A stretch of 64,000 nt of DNA. It comes from Alentia gelatinosa (taxonomy: Eukaryota > Annelida > Polychaeta > Phyllodocida > Polynoidae). The notes under the pieces were generated by a model. That model was not told the DNA's origin and made no database searches. It saw nothing but the letters and a program-made list of their open reading frames with translations. The translations under genes and the position numbers were made by a program. Every line of letters begins with the position of its first letter. Position 1 is the stretch's first letter. Where the stretch lies: contig OX465587.1 of assembly GCA_950022655.1 (NCBI GenBank), positions 28,585,716-28,649,715 on the forward strand, written 5' to 3'. Of the stretch, positions 31,561 through 41,549 are shown one piece after another.

Positions 31561-33804
31561 TCATCATTTCATCCAGAAGTATATCATGTAACGTCCATGC
31601 TGCATTGTGTTGCTTTATGTATCACAAACAGAGTCAGTAGTTAAAGCACGAAACACGAGCCCAAGAAGCTGAACAACTGACATTGCACACATGACCCAGC
31701 CTCAGACTTTATTTATCCTCGAGTATCTACTAGAGTCACTAGACCCTATATTCAGTAAGCTCCAGTGGCCACGGTCAACATGTATTTATCCTACCCCTAA
31801 TAAAAAACTCCATAGGCTTAACATTGGGTCACTGTATTCGGTCTGGAGTTCAGAAAAATATCGCTCTAGTGGGATACACTTGACAAATGACGTCATTTAT
31901 TAATGTAGAAGTAATTTAGACGGGTGGGGTAGGACAAATTCTAAACCAAACTCGAGTTAGTCGTGTTATTGTTCATCACACTCCGGCAAGATCGCGTATT
32001 ACTGCTCTCGGCTTATACCCAACTTATATACATTTGATTTACTTCACATTTAAAATATCAGGTGTACATTTCTGATTGATAGTGTGTATAATGAGTAGGT
32101 ATTAGGTTAACTTATTTTCAGTCAAGTACACGCATATGATATTGTTCAAGTTGGAAGCGTTTAAAGACAAATACAAGTATCACAGTGCCCCCTGTGTCTA
32201 CTAAATTTAACACTGGTGCTGCCATCTGGTTTAATGAAAATATAGCTGTTTCCCATAGACACCAATAGATAAGTACTTACCTTCTTCAGATGACCTTCGC
32301 ATAGAAATTATCATGGTGACATAGTGTTTTTTTAGCATTTCTCATTTGTACATTTTCCCAACTATCATAATCCAGAATTATTTGAAGATAGCAACAGAAC
32401 ATCAGTGTCATTTAGCAGCAAAGTCAAAATATTGCAGTTTCCCATAGACACCAATAGTTAAGCCCTTACATTTTCAAATGGCCCTCCCATAGAAGTTAGC
32501 ATGGGGACATGCCAATTTTTTTGCTTTTTCTATTTGCTGATATATGGAACTTATATTATCTAGATATATTTGCAAAAATCAATAGAATTTAGAAATCACC
32601 GAACAACCAGCATTTGTCTATAAGAGATAGTGCTTGAGCTTGAACCGGATCTCTCACAGTTACTGATATTTATCCTTCCGCTTATATAAATCCACAAATG
32701 GCCTAAAAATGGGTCAGAATGACTCCCGAGGGTGTACTGCATGAAACTTGTGATATTCCCATGTCCCCAGGAATCTGAATCTATGATCTAAACATCACTC
32801 AATTTCATCTAACTGTTGACATGGCGTCCGTTGTCTTCTGCTACAGATATCACTCAGTTCCGCTCTCTCATATCAAGCTGCGAGAACAACTCACGCTGTG
32901 ACAAAACAACTATAAACAGTGATATGAAATTTCATGACGTTTCCTGATATCATTTGACAACTTTACCGTCATTATAGACCATAAGTACAAACTGCTGCGT
33001 GGTACAGAACTTTTATTACCCACCGAGTACGGAGTCTCCATGCTAAGCTTACAGATCGCTACTGAGTAGAATACGGACCTCCGGAATCTCCCAGGAGGAT
33101 ACGGATTTTTGAGTTGAAAGTAGTCCCAAACGTCGGTACTGAGTAAAATAAAATGGCGTGATCCGGTAGGTATTTCTGGTTTTTCTCAGGTAGAAATTCG
33201 AAATGTGAGTAATAAATACAATATAACCATGATTTGGATCCTTGTAGTTGACGCTACGCATTACTCCTCGCTATTGCTCGGAGTATTACTAAGCGTCAAC
33301 TGTTCGGAGAATACGACCACGCAGATCGAAATCATGGTAATATTGTGTATTGATCCTACCCCTCATATAAATTTCCATAGACTTAACATGGAGTGACCTA
33401 CCCCTCATATAAATTTCCATAGACTTAACATGGAGTGACTGTATGCCATGGTTATGCCATATAATATTTATATGCCACAGGTGACATATGAAGTTAAAAA
33501 CATGTGACGGGGTAGGATAAAATCTAAACGTCACTTAATTTCATATAATCATTTACATGGCATTCGTTGTCTTCTGCTACAAATATCACTCACCTCTGCT
33601 TCGTGATACATACCACAAAAACAACTATGCCATATAAACAATTGCATGAAATTTCGCGACGTTTCTTGATGTATTAAGTCTATGATGTTGTATGTTGTTT
33701 TGTTATGAATATATGTGAATCTAACTAAATAGCTGAGTAGTTCCCCATCTAACACCTCCAGTTTGTATTTAAATGATGATAACGGATGGCTGGCTGGGGT
33801 TTAC
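31561..33804. mobile_element. Intron 4, MITE-rich end
   Basis: 31785-31935 has 'ttatcctacccctaataaa' facing 'gggtggggtaggaca'. 32180-32625 is the 'tttcccatagacacc' element. 32750-32960 and 33345-33690 belong to the 'ttacatggcattcgttgtc' family. 33395-33435 directly duplicates 'cctcatataaatttccatag'. 33050-33320 holds a palindrome around 'tactcctcgctattgctcgg'. No exon seen. Confidence 0.5.
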
Positions 33805-33893
33805 CTGGCAGAACTTGTTGATGTACCTCTTGCGCCTCTCCATGGCCGTCTCCTTGTTGGCAAACAGCCATCCTCGTTCAAAGTGTTTCAGAG
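33805..33893 (-). CDS. NCF1-like: PX-SH3-SH3 adaptor, exon 4: PX domain, PI-binding second half
   Basis: The 89-nt exon lies between acceptor 'gattctttcag' and donor 'gtaaac'. It enters in phase 1 and leaves in phase 0. It encodes about residues 84-113: ALKHFERGWLFANKETAMER then RKRYINKFCQ. In PX domains this is the PxxP-loop exit and the helix whose Arg contacts the phosphoinositide headgroup (the RRKR here). With exon 3 it reads LELPALKHF where p47phox has HLPAPKWF, so the second proline of the PxxP motif is not conserved. Confidence 0.87.
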
Positions 33894-34090
33894 CTGAAAG
33901 AATCAGGAGAACACCACAATAGAGACAGGTTAAGGGCACTATGACAAGGAATCAGCACTGAAAATAAAAATTTCTTATTTTTGATAATTTCCTCGCTCAA
34001 AATGTTTCAGAGCTAAGAGAATCAGGAGAAGAACACCACAATAGAGAAGAGTTAACGGCACCATGACAAGGAATCAGCACCGAAACAAAC
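33872..34090 (-). repeat. Two-copy duplication across exon 4 acceptor (119 bp)
   Basis: 'cctcgttcaaagtgtttcag' (33872, inside exon 4) recurs as 'cctcgctcaaaatgtttcag' at 33991. Both are followed by matching 'agaatcaggag', 'caccacaatagaga' and 'atgacaaggaatcagcac'. The second copy keeps an AG acceptor and about 22 nt of exon. This is an early-stage version of the junction arrays seen at other exons. Confidence 0.85.
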
Positions 34091-34127
34091 TTTCTTACTC
34101 TCCACCACGGAAACCTGCATATTCATG

Positions 34128-34210
34128 GGAACCAATCGGCATGATTCTTACACCGTGGGAACCAATCAGCATGATTCTTACACCATGGGAACCAATCGGC
34201 ATGATTCATG
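34128..34210. repeat. 30-bp repeat, 3 copies
   Basis: The unit is 'tgggaaccaatcggcatgat' + 'tcttacaccg'. It abuts the truncated LTR and was not seen elsewhere. Confidence 0.8.
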
Positions 34211-34428
34211 TTTCAACACAACCTAACCAACCTGTCAACCTGTCAACCTGTCAACCTGTCAACCTGCTGTGGACTCGACCTTATATAGTGGCCGAGTTAC
34301 GTAATGTGGGTGAACCCGTAGCATTTGCATACTGCGGGTCCGCCGGCCATACCGCACAGCAGGGATCGGCACTCGCGCCACCTAGTTCTAAAGTGAAACA
34401 ATGCTGCTCGACTGCCCTGACCCCTACA
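34208..34428 (-). mobile_element. Truncated LTR (same family as 56.7 kb)
   Basis: On the minus strand it starts 'tgtaggggtcagggcag' and matches the first half of the LTR at 56723-57274, including 'cgatccctgctgtgcggta', 'gtatgcaaatgctacggg' and the TATA-like 'ctatataaggt'. It stops after 'ggttaggttgtgttg'. A local expansion of 'ttgacagg' (4 copies) lies within it. Confidence 0.75.
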
Positions 34429-34439
34429 CATCCATTGAA

Positions 34440-35730
34440 ATTGGTAATTTGTGGCATATTGCAAACTCAAAAGAGCAAAATTTAAGTTTTGTCTAGTTTG
34501 ACCTAATCCAATAGGTGAAATAGGCCCTTTTTCATTTGCTTGATTTATATAGGAAATATACTGAAAAACATGGATTTCCTCAATTCTTTAAAAAAACAAG
34601 GATGGTAACTTATGATTTTTTTAAACTAAATAGGTAAATAGGTAGTAGGCCTACTATACGTATACTATATTCTGTAAACGTTTCAGTAAATTGAGATCGG
34701 TTTTTCTATGTGAAAAACAACTTTTTAGAATCTCTATATATTCTAATATAAAATAATCATAATATTGATCTCTATATCAAAATCTATCATGTTAACCCCT
34801 GACTTTTAAGTCTGATATGTGTTCTACAATAATAAGAGATCATTGTATTCAATTTTCAGGAAAATTACATGGGTTTTAATTTTCACCCCAAATTGTCCGT
34901 TATGCCTTTAATTCTGATTTTAGGAACTTCTACTCATAACATGACTCAGTAGGAAGCCACTTGACCTAGTTCGGTTTTAATCTGTAGTACATTCCTACGT
35001 CAAGGACACTATTACGATTCTCAAGTGGAGCCTGCCATTTTATCTCACCCATGGTATTTCTGTCCAATATGGTTAACGTTATGAACTCGTTCTCCATGGC
35101 CCTCCAAGTATTGGTGCTAATGCTCAATGGTTAACGATGTCACGCATATCGTAATCATTCAGTTCACTTAGTGTATACATTGTTGAGATGAATACAGAAA
35201 GCAACTTGTTTTCAGCGAATATCGTTTGAACAAAATGAAATAAAAGCATGGCAAAATGGCATCAAAACTAGGAAATGGCACACTTTCCAACCATAGGTCT
35301 AGGTTATACGAATGATCTGCTAGGAAAGTGACAAAAACTTACAGCTAATGGTTCAAGGTGGCCACAGATTTAACCCCGCCAGGGGGTCGTTGCTCCTAGA
35401 AATGTGGGAAAAGCTTTGCTCCAGTAATATCCGATCGTGTCGTTTGGTATATTTATTTTCACGTTGTAACGCTACTTTTTACAACACCACATCTTCACTG
35501 ACATAGGTGAAAGGTTCTTTAGATTTTTAATTGGATATAGATGGCGACATAGTTATGATGTAAACTGCAAACAATTTGGAGCAACACTTTCGACCTCGGA
35601 TCGCTATTCTCGGATGCGCAAAACGTGGAGCAACGACCCCCTGAGCTTGCTTAGTGTAGCTCTGGTGGCCAGTGTATGGCGTAAAAAGGGCCTTACAAGC
35701 ATGTGCTCTGGTGGACAGTGTACGGTGAGT
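34440..35730. other. Intron 3, dispersed elements
   Basis: 34470-34915 is a copy of the 'gtccgatatgccttta' element (as at 21.54-22.03 kb). 35030-35130 begins with 'tttatctcacccatggta' and resembles 63855-63960. 35200-35730 contains 'tagctctggtggccagtgta' and 'gtaaaaagggccttacaag', a probable source of the 46-bp array downstream. Confidence 0.5.
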
Positions 35731-35734
35731 ACAG

Positions 35735-36005
35735 AATCTCAGCAAGATTTGTCTCAGACAGACACCCTGTGAGGTATGTGAATCTCAGCAGGATTGGTCT
35801 CAGACAAACACCCTGTGAGGTATGTGAATCTCAGCAGGATTGGTCTCAAACAAACACCGTGTGAGGTACGTGAATCTCAGCAGGATTTGTCTCAGACAAA
35901 CACCCTGTGAGGTACGTGAATCTCAGCAGGATTTGTCTCAGACAAACACCCTGTGAGGTACGTGAATCTCAGCAGGACTTGTCTCAGACAAACACCCTGT
36001 GTGAT
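35735..36005. repeat. 46-bp array (about 6 copies), inverted relative of 28.3-30.3 kb
   Basis: The unit is 'ctcagcaggatttgtctcag' + 'acaaacaccctgtgaggtac' + 'gtgaat', the reverse complement of part of the 82-bp unit. Confidence 0.85.
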
Positions 36006-36329
36006 ACTAATGCATTTACAGACCGCACCACCTAAGGCTTACAGTCTGTAAGGGTCTAACAGAGCAAGCCTCCCATTCGCCTTTTCCCTCTGCCTGATGG
36101 GAGAAAGGAATTTCGCGATTGGCTGTTCTAATTTTAGGACCTATGCATGAAGAGTAATACACTGGTTCCTGGCAGATAACTCAGGCCAGCTATGTACCAT
36201 CGGAAACAGGAATTCCTGTCTCAAAATGGCAGTGCATAACAGTCTTAGTTTGAGCCTGGGCGCCCTGGCCCTGGCGAAAACAGACTGTACTAGAGTCTAG
36301 TGCCGTACATGAATGTCATCTGTGAATCA

Positions 36330-37185
36330 CACTTTACAGGAGTTTGCTCTGGTGGCCAGTGTAGGGTGTAAAAAGGGCCTTACAGGAGTTTGCTCTGGTG
36401 GCCAGTGTAGGGTGTAAAAAGGGCCTTAAAAGCGTCTGCTTTGGTGGCCAGTGTAGGGTGTAAAAAGGGCCTTACAGGAGTTTGCTCTGGTGGCCAGTGT
36501 AGGGTGTAAAAAGGGCCTTAAAAGCGTTTGCTCTGGTGACCAGTGTAGGGTGTAAAAAGGGCCTTACAGGAGTTTCCTCTGGTGGCCAGTGTAGGGTGTA
36601 AAAAGGGCCTTAAAAGCGTTTGCTCTGGTGACCAGTGTAGGGTGTAAAAAGGGCCTTACAGGAGTTTGCTCTGGTGGCCAGTGTAGGGTGTAAAAAGGGC
36701 CTCAGAGGATTTTACTCTGGTGGCCAGTGTAGGGTGTAAAAAGGGCCTTACAGGAGTCTGCTCTGGTGGCCAGTGTAGGGTGTAAAAAGGGCCTTACAGG
36801 AGTCTGCTCTGGTGGCCAGTGTAGGGTGTAAAAAGGGCCTTAAAAGCGTTTGCTCTGGTGGCCAGTGTAGGGTGTAAAAAGGGCCTTAAAAGCGTCTGCT
36901 CTGGTGGCCAGAGTAGGGTGTAAAAAGGGCCTTAAAAGCGTTTGCTCTGGTGGCCAGTGTAGGGTGTAAAAAGGGCCTTAAAAGCGTTTGCTCTGGTGGC
37001 CAGTGTAGGGTGTAAAAAGGGCCTTACAGGAGTCTACTCTGGTGGCCGGTGTAGGGTGTAAAAAGGGCCTTAAAAGCGTTTGCTCTGGTGGCCAGTGTAG
37101 GGTGTAAAAAGGGCCTTACAGGAGTATGCTCTGGTGGCCAGTGTAGGGTGTAAAAAGGGCCTTAAAAGCGTTTGCTCTGGCGGCT
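36330..37185. repeat. 46-bp tandem array (about 19 copies)
   Basis: The unit is 'gctctggtggccagtgtagg' + 'gtgtaaaaagggccttaaaa' + 'gcgttt', highly uniform. The words match the interior of the foldback elements at 14.5 and 57.75 kb ('tgctctggtggccagtgtag'), so the array is transposon-derived, not exon-derived. 36006-36330 before it and 37186-37556 after it show no exon. Confidence 0.9.
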
Positions 37186-37556
37186 CTGGTGTGACCACGT
37201 TTCAGGTGGCGGTAGTCCGGTAATGATCCTCCAGGTGGAGTGTCTTATCAGGTCGCTGGTTGAGGTACCGAGTCGTGACTAATCTGCCCCCATAAAGCGG
37301 TCTCTTATCAGCTGACCACTCATCCCAGTTATCACTCTGCCCGTAAAGACAATCACCACCCGACGCTACATCTACCACAGGGTAAACAGCCTGAAGGCAC
37401 ATTCAGAGGATGATAAACGTGGTATCTATTACCCACCTAATACAAAGTGTCTATATTTAACCTCTATGATTTCTTCATGGACATACCCGGCACATACAGA
37501 TATGTTTTATGCTCCAGGCTGCAAAAAGTAATAGTGATATTGGTTTTATTTCTTAC

Positions 37557-37614
37557 CTGGTAGCTCTAGCTCCTGAAAATCTGGTCGATCTTTAAATTCC
37601 TCCTTCAAACAAGT
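37557..37614 (-). CDS. NCF1-like: PX-SH3-SH3 adaptor, exon 3: PX domain, middle
   Basis: The 58-nt exon lies between acceptor 'tttatttcag' and donor 'gtaaga'. It enters in phase 0 and leaves in phase 1. It encodes about residues 65-84: TCLKEEFKDRPDFQELELP. This matches the PX helix and loop that lead to the PxxP motif (LKEMFPIEAG...HLP in p47phox), with a shorter loop. It is identified by phase and by its place between the clear exons 2 and 4. No junction repeat was found here. Confidence 0.8.
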
Positions 37615-37639
37615 CTGAAATAAAGAGAAGAAATTATAT

Positions 37640-38040
37640 TTTTATTAGAGCGTGCTTGTATGCGCTAAATACATCATCTAGAGGTTAGAGTGGTCCATAT
37701 AGACTTTCAGGGTACTGCATACAAACAATCCCTTCACTGTCTGTGTGCTATTCATTGTAATATTGAGAACAGAGCAGGGAGCCAGTGTCTCAGTGTCTTA
37801 GAGGCATGCCCAGCTGACCATTAACAATTACTCAAGACCAAAATACCTCAAGACCCACTGGTGCGTGATGGTTTCGATCCTAGATAGGCAGTTGCAGAAA
37901 TGGCAAGTTGACTGTGTTAAAGTGGGTTACAGAAAACTATCCATAGGCTGAATGTAACCCAAACCTGTTAATTGTTATTCAGAATAAATGCACCCTCATT
38001 CATCAATGATGAATATAATATTTTCTCCTAGTTTATTGGA
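37640..38040. mobile_element. Dispersed element D, near full copy
   Basis: Head 'attagagcgtgcttgtatgc', middle 'gagaacagagcagggagcc', tail 'cattcatcaatgatgaatat'. It has the same layout as the copies at 52.2-53.0 kb. A poly-C run of about 18 follows at 38083-38100. Confidence 0.7.
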
Positions 38041-38459
38041 TATTATTGATGAATGTGTAGAGAATTAGGATGTGTTCATGTACCCCCCCCCCCCCCCCCC
38101 AATAAATAGATAAATACAAGAAGAATCATTGTAATAAAACAGAGAACTGTGAGAGAGAAAAAGATCAGTCAGAAGTGGATCTAGAACGTTGCAGCCATTT
38201 TGTATGAGTGTCAGCATGTAGATGTTCACGGAAATTCTTTGATATGGCAACTACTGGGTTTAATTCATTTGAACAGATTGATAAAAGAAGCAACAAACGA
38301 TGGTATTGTGGACAGGTGGCTCTGTAAACCACTCCAGGTTGACATAGTACACTCACTAGCGCTCATGTATTTCTTTGCGTTAACCTTTCATTAAACGGGC
38401 CCCAGTCATAGCCAACAGAAGGTCGTCCATAAGTATTTATATAGAACGTCCTGACCATG

Positions 38460-39750
38460 CTGTACAAGTCACAGAATGAGATGATAATTTCCGGTTTGTA
38501 CGGAACTCGGCATAAATGCCTCGTTCCGTACAAACCGTAAATTACCATCTCATTCTGTGACTTGTACAAACATGGTTGGACCTTATATATTTACTATATA
38601 CCCAAAAAAAAAATTAAAATCATTAATTAAATTTTTAACAACCAATATGTTAATAAACGTTTTTGGCAAGGAGGTCCGTATTTTAGTGTACAGACCAGTG
38701 GTCCGTACATTATTTTTACGTTATATGTCAAAACGGTATGTATTTACAGTAAATATGGCATGGGTATATAGTAAATATTTAAATAGAACTACGTTGAGAA
38801 TCGTATAAATACACAATACTCCACGAGTTTGGATGGGCCGCAATCGTTATCGAGGCGAAGCCAAGTGACGATTATGGCACAGCCAAACAAGTGGGTTTGT
38901 ACGGAACTCGGCAACTTGTACGGAACTCGGCATAAATGCCTCGTTCCGTACAAACCGTAAATTACCATCTCATTCTGTGACTTGTACAAACATGGTTGGA
39001 CGTTATATATTTACTATATATACCCAAAAAAAAATTTAAAATCATTAATTAAATTTTTAACAACCAATATGTTAATAAACGTTTTTGGCAAGGTGGTCCG
39101 TATTTTAGTGTACAGACCAGTGGTCCGTACATTATTTTTACGTTATATGTCAAAACGGTATGTATTTACAGTAAATATGGCATGGGTATATAGTAAATAT
39201 TTAAATAGAACTACGTTGAGAATCGTATAAATACACAATACTCCACGAGTTTGGATGGGCCGCAATCGTTATCGAGGCGAAGCCAAGTGACGATTATGGC
39301 ACAGCCAAACAAGTGGGTTTGTACGGAACTCGGCAACTTGTACGGAACTCGGCATAAATGCCTCGTTCCGTACAAACCGTAAATTACCATCTCATTCTGT
39401 GACTTGTACAAACATGGTTGGACGTTATATATTTACTATATATACCCCAAAAAAAATTTAAAATCATTAATTAAATTTTTAACAACCGATATGTTAATAA
39501 ACGTTTTTGGCAAGGTGGTCCGTATTTTAGTGTACGGACCAGTGGTCCGTACTTTATTTTTACGTTATATGTCAAAACGGTATGTATTTACAGTAAATAC
39601 GGCATGGGTATATAGTAAATATTTAAATAGAACTACGTTGAGAATCGTATAAATACACAATACTCCACGAGTTTGGATGGGCCGCAATCGTCATCGAGGC
39701 GAAGCCAAGTGACGATTATGGCACAGCCAAACAAGTGGAGTACTGTGTAT
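38460..39750. repeat. 422-bp unit in three tandem copies
   Basis: Copies start near 38490, 38905 and 39327. The second and third are almost identical over 422 bp ('ttgtacggaactcggcataa', 'acgtttttggcaaggtggtc', 'gagaatcgtataaatacaca', 'gtttggatgggccgcaatcg'). The unit is a transposon-like palindromic sequence related to 1635-1800, 2690-2990, 59270-59640 and 63440-63780. Near-identity suggests recent tandem duplication or gene conversion. Each copy contains the same pair of short opposing frames, which are not genes. Confidence 0.9.
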
Positions 39751-39778
39751 TTTACGATTCGAGTGTGGATCTGAATTC

Positions 39779-39975
39779 ATCTCACCCCTTTCTATGACAT
39801 TAAATAGCACCACAATATCAGAATAATTAGAATATACTTAGCAAATCCATATGAGGTCATCTCACATTCACTATGCTATGGCCGTGGCGTAGTATTGTCA
39901 CTTTACGGGGGTGGTCATTGGGTATTTTTTTCTAATGTTATTTCTATGGCTAAACTTGTAACAGGGGTGAGATAA
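39779..39975. mobile_element. MITE family A, second copy
   Basis: Inverted relative to 1456-1634, with 'ctatggccgtggcgtagt' and 'tcactttacgggggtgg' inside and ends 'tcatctcacccc' and 'ggggtgagataa'. It abuts the last 422-bp unit. Confidence 0.7.
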
Positions 39976-40099
39976 TGAACAAGGTTGACCCTCATTGCCT
40001 CTTGGTCTTCATGTATTAGCCTTAATCCTTTATCGGGCAACTGGGTCTCCCAATTTCATAGTTAATTAGAATCAGTACATATATCTCTATAGAGAGGTA

Positions 40100-40560
40100 A
40101 TATGATGTTTTTTTCCTATCCCTCATATAATCCTCTATGAAATGAATATGGTGTGACTGTATGCCACGGTTATAACATAATTCATTTTTATCCTACCCCT
40201 AATAAAAAACGCCATAGGCTTAACATGGGATTTGTTTATGTCATGGGTAGTGACATAAAGTGTTGTTTATGCCACTACTTTCTGTTACTGAAAAAATATG
40301 GAAACGGGGTAGGATAAAATTTAGACTCTTGATAATATGCAACAGGTGACATATATATGAAGTTAAAAACATGTGACAGGATAGGATAAAATCTAAACAT
40401 CGCTCAATTTCATATAATAGTTTACATGGCATTCATTGTCTTCTGCTACAGATATCACTTAGCTCTGCTTCGAGATATCATTCCACAAAGACAACTCACA
40501 CCATATAAACAATTATATGAAATTTCGTGACATTTCATGATAATGTTGATTTGCAGAACT
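40100..40560. mobile_element. MITE copies upstream of exon 2 donor
   Basis: Two overlapping elements with 'tcctacccctaataaaa' / 'ggggtaggataaaat' borders, and the 'ttacatggcattcattgtct' family up to 40545. The element runs to within about 15 nt of the splice donor. 39976-40100 is unassigned. Confidence 0.55.
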
Positions 40561-40563
40561 TAC

Positions 40564-40644
40564 CTTGAGGTCAAAGAATGATATGTATCTCCTGTAGACC
40601 GGGTACTTAACTCCATCCGACCAGCTCACCACCAAGACGTACAC
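40564..40644 (-). CDS. NCF1-like: PX-SH3-SH3 adaptor, exon 2: PX domain core
   Basis: The 81-nt exon lies between acceptor 'tccattcacag' and donor 'gtaagt', phase 0 at both ends. It encodes residues 38-64: VYVLVVSWSDG then YPVYRRYISFFDLK. The central beta strands and the RRY motif are the most diagnostic PX feature; the first Arg binds the 3-phosphate of the lipid. The segment resembles TKS proteins (WSDS...IYRRYSKFFDLQ) slightly more than p47phox (VVYRRFTEIYEF). That is why the paralogue within the p47phox/NOXO1/TKS family is left partly open. Confidence 0.93.
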
Positions 40645-40679
40645 CTGTGAATGGAGAAACGTCAACCGTTTACCCAGTC

Positions 40680-41355
40680 TTAGCAGTGCATTGTTTCACC
40701 CTTTAAGGGCGGGGACCCGTGGCAATAGTATGTGGGCAAGGGCCGGTAGAAGTACTAATTCATACCGCCAGGGGGTGGAAAATATCAGGCAAATTGTAAT
40801 GATTATATAACTTTATTACGTGGTAAAATATCTAATCATTTATCTCATCAAATATTTCAAACAAAACCTTTACCTGGGTGTTGTAGCTATATTCTGTGAA
40901 AATTTCATGATTCACATATTACACATTGCCCTTCTGGGACACTATTCACAGTAGAAAATACATGTACGCCATATATTTTGTTTATTACAAATATTGTGCT
41001 TTGAAATGTTATCTTATCTGTTGTCTAATCTATAGTACAACACAGGAGAATGCTGAATAATCTAGGATCGTACATGAAAACCATTTTCTGTACGCCAAGG
41101 AGACCCAGGGAAATGCGATTCAACTTTAATGTGAGTTTGAGGGGCGATTCAACGTTATGGACGACCTTATGGACGACCTTATGGACGACCTTATGGACGA
41201 CCTTATGGACGACCTTATGGACGACCTTATGGACGACCTTATGGATGGTTAATATTGTCTTAGCGAACAGACTTAAGTTCTTTAAACAATAAACCTTATA
41301 CGAGGTACAGAAAAGGGTCTTCATGTATGAGCCTAGACTATTAAACGGGCCCTAG
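40680..41355. mobile_element. Two MITEs in intron 1, one with a 12-bp tandem
   Basis: 40685-41030 starts 'caccctttaagggcgggg' and resembles the 16.3-kb element. 41050-41355 is a 'ccaaggagacccaggg' family copy with 'ggatcgtacatgaaaacc' and 'ggtcttcatgtatgagcc' ends. Inside it 'atggacgacctt' is repeated 7 times head to tail (41157-41240), where other copies have it once or twice. Confidence 0.7.
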
Positions 41356-41549
41356 GTTCATTGCCCGATATCAGCCTGGAGAGTGCAGGTTGATATCTTC
41401 ATACTTAATAACGTGTACAGGCTGCCACTTGTAGCCGGACAGAGACCAAATAAAACAACACACAATCATCGGTCAGCCACCTTTATGGTCGAGATTATGA
41501 CCTGTTTTTACATACACATGTAGGCATTGGCCAAGGAGATGTTTTTAGT

